Positions 38,830 to 45,679 of a stretch of 64,000 nt of DNA are shown piece by piece. The stretch lies in assembly GCA_963422685.1 (NCBI GenBank), contig OY730442.1, positions 558,001-622,000 of the forward strand. The letters are read 5' to 3'. The position numbers and the translations under genes are program-made. The notes beneath the pieces were generated by a model. It worked only from the letters and a program-made list of their open reading frames with translations. It was not told where the DNA came from and searched no databases. This DNA is from Spongiihabitans sp963422685. GTDB taxonomy: Bacteria > Pseudomonadota > Gammaproteobacteria > Arenicellales > Poriferihabitantaceae. Numbering within the stretch: position 1 is the stretch's first letter; each line of letters starts with the position of its first letter.

Positions 38830-38886
38830 TAGCGCAAAACACTACCGAAAGATGAGATTCCTAGTCACTGTCGATCGTGATTGGAA

Positions 38887-41800
38887 TCAAATGAACCACG
38901 GCGTTTTTTCCAGAACAGGGTGAAGGTTGAACGGTTCGGATTGTCTTAGAAACGCGGCGGTCAAGTACGCAATATTTCCGGCGTACTTCAGAGTAATAGG
39001 CTCTCCACAGAACGAATCTGTAGACGCCCAATTCAACTTGGTCAGGTTTAGAACTTGCACTGCGAGAACACGAAGGTCAAGTTCCGCTCTCGGCAACTCT
39101 TCTGGCCGATGGACCCACGCTGAGACTTCCAGCGGCTTCGGTGTTCCCATCGCCCGCCGAAACGGGTTATAGCCGGTCGTCGAGAGATAGATTTTGTTCT
39201 TCGCTGCTTCGACGTAGCTTCCGCGGCGCAGACTACCATCTGTTTCTGGCCTGTTGTCGTAAAATCGAACATTATGATGTGAGTTGATCCAGACGAAAGT
39301 AAAGGTCCCTTTTGGTCTTACAGTGCGAACCGCCTGAAGAATTAAGTCTCGGTCTTCGTTCGACAGTTTGGCAGAATAATGAAATATAATCTGAGAAGTG
39401 GGCGAGAGTTGGTTCTGAAGTTTTGTTAGCGTTTCTTCGGCTAGCCGAGCAAGGTGGAGAGTACGCTCCTCAAAGTCGAAGTATGACGTGTTACCGGAAT
39501 AGAACTCCCACTTGCCGTAGCTGTTGAAGACATTTGCGAACCCCATAATTCGCTGACCGTCTCTCGACTGCGTATACGAAAGACCAATGAAAAAGTCGGC
39601 GTCTGGAATCGCGTCGGGTAGAACCCAGGGCTTAACACCACATTTGGCGGTGATATTCAACGCCAGGTTCAAATCTTTCCAGTCCGCATTTTGTAACGTT
39701 GGTGTATCGACCATTTGGCATGGTACGCCCTTTTCCAGGAGCATTCTCTTGATGACGTAGTAGGGTGAATGGTGGTCGTCCTTCAAGTAGCCCTGCTCTG
39801 GTGTGTGAACGAGAAATATCCGTTTCAGGCTGCTGTCACCCTGCCTGCTGTCACCCTGCCAATCCGAGTGCTCCGCCAGTAACCGTTTGATCTCGCCTTG
39901 AGTATTTTCGATGCACTCCACGGTCACAACCGTTGAGTATGAAAATTTTGTAGCAAATGTCCGTTCAGCACCACGATATCTATATTTTCCAACTTTTAGA
40001 CGATTGATCAGTTCCTCCATTTTGTGACGCATTGAATTGGGGCAGACAGGAATAATCGCAATATTATGCGAATCGGTGTCATAAGTACCGTACTTCGTGA
40101 TGCCGTCCCGAACATCAGGCAAAGCACGATGCTCCCTGAACTCTACAGTCGGCTCCGACAGGCGGCGGACAGGAAGACTTTTTTCAGTATGCTTTGCTTG
40201 CTCCAGGAGTTGTAGCGGCTCCGTAATGACGCTAACCTCCAAATCACCGATCTGAATCGGGAACACGTTATCAGCAACATACCGAATCATCGTTGAGACC
40301 TTATCAGATCTCTCTCTGGCAGCACCTGACCTCGACACCAAACTGTGTTTCTTGATGGCAGCAGAGAGGTCGAAAGTCACATCGGCGTGTCGTAGCGACT
40401 TTTCAAGCACAGCCAATGAGCAACTGGGTATGACCGCATCTACTGGCACTGGTTCTTCCGCTTCAGTGTCAAAGAAATGGACTTTGGCAAATTCCGCATC
40501 AAACTCTACAATTCGTCCCTCGCGCCACTGCCCCTTTTCTGCAACACAAAGACGATTGACAAATTCTTCTTTCGGGACTTGCTGACCAACGACGGCAAGT
40601 TTTTGCACGTTAAGAACTTGACACTTGTAGTCGAGACAGAGGTAGAAGCTCTCAAAATACTGTCGAATCTGGAACTCATAGGCTGGGTAGAAACGCAATA
40701 GAGACCTTACGTTTGCAGGGGCGTCGAGTTCAATGCCTCGTCTATGCGCTACTATTCGGCTAAATCCGAATCGGTCAATAAACCACCCTTTTCCCGCCAG
40801 CACGTCGCGAAGTGTTTTAACGAACTCCCCATAACGGACATTGAGCGTATTATGACTAACCGGTTTATCTCCCTGTCTAATCCTCAGAAGAAAGAGATTA
40901 CCAAATTCCGTGCACTTAACCTGGCTTGCGGCGAGCATTGCGGCTTCACGTGCTGCGGCATTATTTTCGAGCTTAATCAGCGTTTCGTTTTCTGCTAACC
41001 GATACCGTGGCGCAGGTAGACCGAGATGCCTCATCTCGTTCAACATCTGTTTTGTGCCCTCGCTAATGGCTTGGACGTAAGCAACGCCGCCAGGGTCTTT
41101 CATCAGCTTGAGCCATTCGATCAATTTTGCATTTCTTGGCATCGAGTTCAGTACCGTATCGGAGAGCGAAAATTCGTTTGGCAGGTCGTTGTCTCGTTGC
41201 AGCATTCGACCGGGGTTCTTCACCAGGAAGGCATCGGGGTACGATTCACATTCAATCGGGACGCCAGTTCGGTAATCACGGTGAGTGATCGCATTGACGA
41301 TGGCTTCATCAATCACTGTCGGTGGAAACTCCTGTTCCTCCACAAAGCCGCCTCCGGCTTTTCGTCTCTGGTATCGTTTGAAGAACGCGGATTCCCGGAA
41401 GAAAGCCCGAGCGGCGCGAATCTGCTTCGTCAATGGGCCTGTAAACGACTTATCAAGAGTTGGCAGACCCCGCCTCTGGAATTGGTCGGAAAAAACGGCG
41501 AAGCGAAGTAGACGAATGCGGGATTGAGGAAGGACGCGTTGTGGATTTGACGCGAAGAACAACAGGCCAGCATGTGTAAACCAATGCTCTCCATTGCGTT
41601 TAACGATAGCTCCCGCTTCGTAAAGCACACGCTCGTCTGTGAACTCGTGAGTGGAATCAGGGTGGAATACTTTCCGAAACTCCACCAGAACATCTTTGGC
41701 AACGTCACCAGCCTCTAATGGGCAACAGAAATCATTCTCAAAATTTAATAGACCTTTATCGTTCCTGATTCGATCGCGTACATCCTGCGTCATTGGAACA

Positions 41801-42270
41801 TTTTGCGAACCATTTCGGGTCCAGGCTTTAGGTATTCGCTCGGGTGTTTCGCAAATGCCTTGGTTTACATGGGGAACGAAGATCAGACAGATAGTCTTAG
41901 AGGTGTCCCGAGTATCCAGGCATTTATGTAGCTTAGGTTCCGCCGCCTGATGATGGAGGAGTGTCGCAAAATCCGTCAGGCTGTTCCTTTGCTGTTCTGA
42001 CAGGTGGTCAATGCCCTTCACGGTTCCATCAGAGGCAATTCCGAGAACAAGCAGCCCGCCTTCGACGTTACTGTTGGAAAATGCTGAGAGCGACTTTTTG
42101 ATTCCATCTCGCACATTTCTCAACAGACTCTCTGGCTCTGCTGGTTCAACGTCGGCTTGACCAATCGCTTTCCGTTCGAAATGCTGACCTTCGAAAGCAT
42201 CATCAGAGCTTTGGATGAGAAAGGCCCAATGCCCTATTGGGTCGTCAAATACCTGTCTAGGCGATGGCAT
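38887..42270 (-). CDS. Argonaute (MID-PIWI) fused to N-terminal Schlafen-AlbA_2 / RecG-like module
   Basis: 1127 residues from the ATG at 42270, two bases after the mod stop; the longer open frame to 42702 is only mod antisense-free readthrough and is rejected. Residues 30-160 form a Schlafen AlbA_2 domain (FERKAIGQADV, GGLLVLGIASDGTVKGI). Residues 220-430 match the HATPase_c_4/RecG-like partner (FPPTVIDEAIVNAITHRDYR, KNPGRML). Residues 470-620 look like an N/PAZ-type region (YPAYEFQIRQYFESFYLCLD). The MID is at 735-885, with the 5'-end-binding set Y838, K841, Q852 and K876 (NITAKCGVKPW). In PIWI the catalytic Asp positions are Ser (FIGLSYT, S898; IIFHYSAKL, S966) and the last ligand is Gly in LKYAGN. 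So it can probably bind a guide but not slice. Confidence 0.85.
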   Translation of the reverse strand: MPSPRQVFDDPIGHWAFLIQSSDDAFEGQHFERKAIGQADVEPAEPESLLRNVRDGIKKSLSAFSNSNVEGGLLVLGIASDGTVKGIDHLSEQQRNSLTDFATLLHHQAAEPKLHKCLDTRDTSKTICLIFVPHVNQGICETPERIPKAWTRNGSQNVPMTQDVRDRIRNDKGLLNFENDFCCPLEAGDVAKDVLVEFRKVFHPDSTHEFTDERVLYEAGAIVKRNGEHWFTHAGLLFFASNPQRVLPQSRIRLLRFAVFSDQFQRRGLPTLDKSFTGPLTKQIRAARAFFRESAFFKRYQRRKAGGGFVEEQEFPPTVIDEAIVNAITHRDYRTGVPIECESYPDAFLVKNPGRMLQRDNDLPNEFSLSDTVLNSMPRNAKLIEWLKLMKDPGGVAYVQAISEGTKQMLNEMRHLGLPAPRYRLAENETLIKLENNAAAREAAMLAASQVKCTEFGNLFLLRIRQGDKPVSHNTLNVRYGEFVKTLRDVLAGKGWFIDRFGFSRIVAHRRGIELDAPANVRSLLRFYPAYEFQIRQYFESFYLCLDYKCQVLNVQKLAVVGQQVPKEEFVNRLCVAEKGQWREGRIVEFDAEFAKVHFFDTEAEEPVPVDAVIPSCSLAVLEKSLRHADVTFDLSAAIKKHSLVSRSGAARERSDKVSTMIRYVADNVFPIQIGDLEVSVITEPLQLLEQAKHTEKSLPVRRLSEPTVEFREHRALPDVRDGITKYGTYDTDSHNIAIIPVCPNSMRHKMEELINRLKVGKYRYRGAERTFATKFSYSTVVTVECIENTQGEIKRLLAEHSDWQGDSRQGDSSLKRIFLVHTPEQGYLKDDHHSPYYVIKRMLLEKGVPCQMVDTPTLQNADWKDLNLALNITAKCGVKPWVLPDAIPDADFFIGLSYTQSRDGQRIMGFANVFNSYGKWEFYSGNTSYFDFEERTLHLARLAEETLTKLQNQLSPTSQIIFHYSAKLSNEDRDLILQAVRTVRPKGTFTFVWINSHHNVRFYDNRPETDGSLRRGSYVEAAKNKIYLSTTGYNPFRRAMGTPKPLEVSAWVHRPEELPRAELDLRVLAVQVLNLTKLNWASTDSFCGEPITLKYAGNIAYLTAAFLRQSEPFNLHPVLEKTPWFI

Positions 42271-42272
42271 TG

Positions 42273-45200
42273 TCACACCCGAAACACCTTCATCACCTCG
42301 TCCCCCAAGTGATTGATCACCTTCACCGCGATGCGACCCAACGTCGGCTTGGCGAAAGGCCGGGAGGTGTCGCTGTGGAGGGTTTCCCAAGCTTCTTGAT
42401 TGACCTCGGCTTTGAGCGTCGTCTTTAGCGCCTTGTACGGGTTGTTGGCGCCGAGGAAGTAGGCGTGGCGCACGAAGAAGCTTTCCTCGTTGTAGTCGGT
42501 GTCGACAAACCAGCAGGCGATGCCCCAGCAGGCGATGCCATCGGTGCTGTCGCTGCGGATTTCGCCGGTGTTCGGATGAAATACGTCCACGCCGTGGACA
42601 GTGATCTGTGACCAGTGGCCTGTGGTCAGTGACAGCGGGAAGTCCGCACGAGTCAGTTTCTGGACCGCAGCGAGCGTTTGAGCCCATTGAGCATCCGTCC
42701 AACGTCCGCCGCCTGCGATAGCAGGGGGTTGATCTGCTCGGCTGGGGCCATTCCCAGTTTCTGCGCCAGAATCAGAAAGGTCTCCGTCTCTGCTAGAGAA
42801 CCGCTGGCTATCCCCAGAAATTGGAGAAATTCCTTGGTCCCGTGACGCTCTGCTCCCTCTGCGATATTCGCTGCCACGGATACCGCCGCCCTCCGCACCT
42901 GGCTGGTTATGCCGAATCTTTCTTCCGGCTGAAACTTGGCAGAGATTCGATAGACCATCTCCGCCAGTTCGATTGATTTCTTCCAGACTTCCAAGTCCTG
43001 ATAACTCTTTAACGTGCTTATAATTCGCAATCATTCTCCCGTTACTGGCCACCAGCCACTGACCACTGGTCACTGTAATATCCGGCTCGCCGAAGATGAC
43101 GAAGAGGTTGCCTTTGCCGGTGTTTTTGAGGTCGTCGGCCATATGCAGGTCGGCGTTCATGCGCGCCTTGAGGATGGGGACGCGGCCGAGTTTGTTGAAC
43201 TCCGAGGCGTGGGCGTCGTAGTTGAAGGCGCAGGTGATTAAAACGTCGAAGCCGGCGTCGGCGGCCTCGCGCACCGCCGATACGAGGTCGGGACGGGAGA
43301 CGGTGCCGAATTCCGGGCCAATGAAAATGCCGGCGCGGTGTTCAGTGGCTTGTGCGTTCTTCTTCTGGCCACTGATCACGGGCCACTGACCACTATCAAA
43401 CCGGCCTTCGGCGCAGACGAGGTGGCCGGGCCAGGGGACGAGTGAGCTGAAGTTGATTTTGCCGTCTTTGTGCGCCTGCTGGACGCCAGAGGTTTTGAGA
43501 TTATCGAGGATCATCTCGGCAAAATCCTGCTTTTCGCCGTAGTCGGGTTTGTCTTCGGCAGCTTTATCAATGATGAGTTCGTCGTTCTCGTCCACGCCCA
43601 ACAGGCGGTGCGGCGACAGGCTTTCCACCGTAAACGGGCCAGCCACGCGGACTTTCTTGTTGTCTTCGTAGGGTTTGTCGTAGAGGTATTCGTAGTCGGC
43701 TTTGGCGGCGATGGAAGCGTCGATTTCCTTTTGTCGGGCGATGCGCTGCTTCCACAAGGCAGTGATCAGTGGTTCAGTGGCCGGTGGCCAGTCTTCTGGA
43801 CGCTCACGCGGTATCTCCCATTCTTCCAGTGGCCGGTGGGCTGACAACTGCTCACGGAGCGGCGCAAGCCGCTCCTCATACTTCTCCCAGATTACGTCGA
43901 TCTCGGCGTTGTTGGCGATGGACTTGAGCGTAATATGGGGGACGCGCTGATAGACAAAGCCCTGGCGGATGGAGTGAGAGTGACCCGTGGTCGGCGAGTT
44001 GTCGTTAAACTGACCACCAGTCACTGACGCCTGGCCACTGATTTCTGCTTCCTTGCGCCGGCCTTCCGGGCTGTCGGCGAGCAGGTAGTAGGGATAGCGA
44101 GCGCCCATGATGCGGGCGCGGGCCAGCGCGAGGGCCACGCGGGAAGTGTCGATGGTGATCCAGCGGCGGCCCCACTGCTCGGCGACGTAGGCGGTAGTGC
44201 CGGCGCCGCAGGTGGGATCGAGGACGAGGTCGCCGGGGTCGGTGGTCATCAGGAGGCAGCGTTGGATGACTTTGGTGGCAGTTTGGACGACGTAGGACTT
44301 CTCGTCTGCAACACCAGCAGTATCAGTCCACTGATTAGTGAATGGTATACCGGGTCTTTCATCCGCAAAGGACATGTAGTTAAGTGTTTTTCCAGATCTT
44401 TGCATTCGGTCAACCTTATCAAGACGATCCAAACCCTTCAGGCTTGCCTTCCATCCTCTACCTGCCGCCGGTTTGAATGCCGTATCCTGGTGATCGTAGG
44501 CAGTACTCGCGCTGTCCGACCTGGATTGCGCAGAGAGAGATATCGTCCGGTATCGCCTAGCATCCTGCAGCAGCGTCTTCGGATTGTCTTTTTCATCCTT
44601 TGACATAGATCTGCGGTGTCCGTCAGGCAGGACGATATAGTTGAATGGGGCCATTGACGGGTCGGAACTGCGTGGATCAACTTCTCGATGCAACTGTCGG
44701 TACTTCCCGGAGCTTCCTTTGTAGAACCATAGAATGTAGTCGCAAACGTTATCCAGGCTCCTGGCTCCCGTGCCTCTCGCCGCTGAGCGGGAGAACGAAA
44801 TCAATGACGCAAAATTCTCCTCCCCAAACACCTCATCCATCACCGCCCGCACCCGATGCACATTCTCATCCCCAATCTGCACAAAGATCGATCCACTCTC
44901 CGTCAACAAATCCCGCGCCACCGTCAGCCGATCCCGCAGATACGTCAGATACGAATGAATCCCGTCCCGCCACGTATCCCGAAACGCCTTCACCTGCTCC
45001 GGCTCGCGGGTGATGTGCTCGGCCTTGCCGTCCTTCACATCGCGGCTGGTGGTTGACCACTGGAAGTTGGAGTTGAACTTGATGCCGTAGGGCGGGTCCA
45101 GATAGATACACTGCACCTTGCCGCGCAGGCCCTCGCGTTCGGCCAAAGACGCCATCACCTGCAAGCTGTCCCCAAGAATCATCCGATTCGACCAGTTGGC

Positions 45201-45587
45201 GTCGTGCTGGTAGAACTCGGTTCTGGCGTGCTCGCTCGGCAGGCCGTTGAAGTCAGAGAAAAGATCGGTCTGGAAGCCCGGCTCGCTATCCTCCGTCTCC
45301 TTGCTCCGCTGCCGCAGATCGTCAATCAGCACCTGCGGATGCACCTTCTCCTGAATGAACAGCGGCGGCACTTGCACCACGAGGCCCGACTCGTTCTGCT
45401 CGTCCTTGCCGCGCCAAACAAGCTGCGGGTCGAGGTCCCGGTTACGACGCTCGTAGGCAACCCGGATGGGTTTCCGCTCCTCGTCTGCCATCATGGTTTG
45501 ATATTCGGCAGTCGGAATATTCTTGCGGGTTGCCTCGCCGTGGGTGAGCGTGGCGACCTGTCTGGGCTTTGCGGGCTTGCGGGGCAT
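42273..45587 (-). CDS. Type III DNA adenine methyltransferase (Mod) with in-frame repeat and IVS-like insertions
   Basis: 1104 residues from the ATG at 45587 (MPRKPAKPRQVATLTHG). DPPYGIKF (164-167) precedes DPTCGAGTT (457-465), the beta-class order of type III Mod enzymes. RQGFVYQRVPHITLKSIANN and the C-terminal GRIAVKVINHLGDE are family landmarks. It is longer than expected because several GTGGYCA-type heptamer repeats are translated in frame (SGQWPVISGQ, SVTGGQ, TGHWSQ). In addition, an insertion at about 42598-43077 adds about 160 codons, from TSGQWLVASNG to LTTGHWSQ. The frame stays open throughout; activity of the target-recognition region may be affected. The cognate Res is probably the gene at 52179-55235. 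Confidence 0.9.
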   Translation of the reverse strand: MPRKPAKPRQVATLTHGEATRKNIPTAEYQTMMADEERKPIRVAYERRNRDLDPQLVWRGKDEQNESGLVVQVPPLFIQEKVHPQVLIDDLRQRSKETEDSEPGFQTDLFSDFNGLPSEHARTEFYQHDANWSNRMILGDSLQVMASLAEREGLRGKVQCIYLDPPYGIKFNSNFQWSTTSRDVKDGKAEHITREPEQVKAFRDTWRDGIHSYLTYLRDRLTVARDLLTESGSIFVQIGDENVHRVRAVMDEVFGEENFASLISFSRSAARGTGARSLDNVCDYILWFYKGSSGKYRQLHREVDPRSSDPSMAPFNYIVLPDGHRRSMSKDEKDNPKTLLQDARRYRTISLSAQSRSDSASTAYDHQDTAFKPAAGRGWKASLKGLDRLDKVDRMQRSGKTLNYMSFADERPGIPFTNQWTDTAGVADEKSYVVQTATKVIQRCLLMTTDPGDLVLDPTCGAGTTAYVAEQWGRRWITIDTSRVALALARARIMGARYPYYLLADSPEGRRKEAEISGQASVTGGQFNDNSPTTGHSHSIRQGFVYQRVPHITLKSIANNAEIDVIWEKYEERLAPLREQLSAHRPLEEWEIPRERPEDWPPATEPLITALWKQRIARQKEIDASIAAKADYEYLYDKPYEDNKKVRVAGPFTVESLSPHRLLGVDENDELIIDKAAEDKPDYGEKQDFAEMILDNLKTSGVQQAHKDGKINFSSLVPWPGHLVCAEGRFDSGQWPVISGQKKNAQATEHRAGIFIGPEFGTVSRPDLVSAVREAADAGFDVLITCAFNYDAHASEFNKLGRVPILKARMNADLHMADDLKNTGKGNLFVIFGEPDITVTSGQWLVASNGRMIANYKHVKELSGLGSLEEINRTGGDGLSNLCQVSAGRKIRHNQPGAEGGGIRGSEYRRGSRASRDQGISPISGDSQRFSSRDGDLSDSGAETGNGPSRADQPPAIAGGGRWTDAQWAQTLAAVQKLTRADFPLSLTTGHWSQITVHGVDVFHPNTGEIRSDSTDGIACWGIACWFVDTDYNEESFFVRHAYFLGANNPYKALKTTLKAEVNQEAWETLHSDTSRPFAKPTLGRIAVKVINHLGDEVMKVFRV
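42598..42634 (-). repeat. Heptamer repeat array, right arm of the IVS-like insertion
   Basis: On the minus strand the units read tgaccac-aggccac-tggtcac-agatcac, a degenerate 7-base period. The orientation is opposite to the array at 43042-43077, so the two can pair as an imperfect stem around the four-helix-bundle ORF. It is translated in the Mod frame as part of LTTGHWSQITVHG. Confidence 0.7.
42653..43030 (-). CDS. Four-helix-bundle protein (23S rRNA intervening-sequence family), nested in mod
   Basis: 125 residues in a frame different from Mod, with a TTG start (an ATG is present just upstream in the Mod frame). KSYQDLEVWKKSIELAEMVY, then FGITSQVRRAAVSVAANIAE and KEFLQFLGIASGSLAETETF are the diagnostic S23/IVS protein motifs. 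Family members are small homo-oligomeric four-helix bundles encoded in loops of IVS elements; their function is unclear. The conserved sequence shows the ORF is not merely a shadow of mod: here the Mod frame reads low-complexity, unconserved sequence. Whether it is expressed is unknown. Confidence 0.8.
   Translation of the reverse strand: MRIISTLKSYQDLEVWKKSIELAEMVYRISAKFQPEERFGITSQVRRAAVSVAANIAEGAERHGTKEFLQFLGIASGSLAETETFLILAQKLGMAPAEQINPLLSQAADVGRMLNGLKRSLRSRN
43042..43077 (+). repeat. Heptamer repeat array, left arm of the IVS-like insertion
   Basis: Plus-strand units tggccac-cagccac-tgaccac-tggtcac. Read in the Mod frame (minus strand) it encodes VTSGQWLVASNG. Confidence 0.75.
43365..43397 (+). 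repeat. Heptamer repeat array in mod
   Basis: Plus-strand units tggccac-tgatcac-gggccac-tgaccac. It is translated in Mod as DSGQWPVISGQKK between EGRF and the following Ala/His-rich linker, so it extends a surface loop near residue 770. Confidence 0.75.
43758..43799 (-). repeat. Heptamer repeat array in mod
   Basis: Minus-strand units tggccac-cggccac-tgaaccac-tgatcac (one unit has 8 bases). It encodes WPPATEPLITAL of Mod, just ahead of KQRIARQKEID. Confidence 0.65.
43826..43845 (-). repeat. Short heptamer-type repeat in mod
   Basis: The minus-strand core cagccca-ccggccac-tggaag is a worn copy of the same repeat, encoding SAHRPLEE of Mod. Confidence 0.45.
44009..44044 (+). repeat. Heptamer repeat array in mod
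   Basis: Plus-strand units tgaccac-cagtcac-tgacgcc-tggccac. It is translated in Mod as ISGQASVTGGQFND, directly before the conserved SIRQGFVYQRVPH block. Confidence 0.75.
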
Positions 45588-45679
45588 GGGAGTCAATCCG
45601 TCCTTCAATCTATGCGAGTTTATACCAGATCAGGATCTTCCGGGGACGGGCTGATCGGAGAATACGTGACCAATATCCG

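Larger units (their letters stand above)
42598..43077 (-). mobile_element. IVS-like element (inverted heptamer arms plus four-helix-bundle ORF) inside mod
   Basis: An ORF of the 23S rRNA-intervening-sequence (S23) protein family is flanked by repeat arms in opposite orientation and lies in the middle of the mod coding sequence. Intervening sequences in 23S rRNA genes have the same plan: a long stem, with this type of ORF in the loop. The Mod frame continues through both arms and across the ORF in a different frame. Boundaries are set by the outer edges of the arms and are approximate. Confidence 0.6.

Noticed and set aside
38587..38832. 81-codon plus-strand ORF upstream of the Argonaute terminus
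   Set aside because: It is antisense to the IS5 transposase N-terminal fragment and has low-complexity Ser/Gly sequence.
42271..42702. Upstream extension of the Argonaute ORF by 144 codons
   Set aside because: It overlaps the conserved C-terminus of Mod, is low-complexity Arg/His/Gln-rich sequence, and the AlbA_2 fold starts after the ATG at 42270.
43042..44044. CRISPR-like array
   Set aside because: The repeat unit is seven degenerate bases without unique spacers, in both orientations, and lies in coding sequence.
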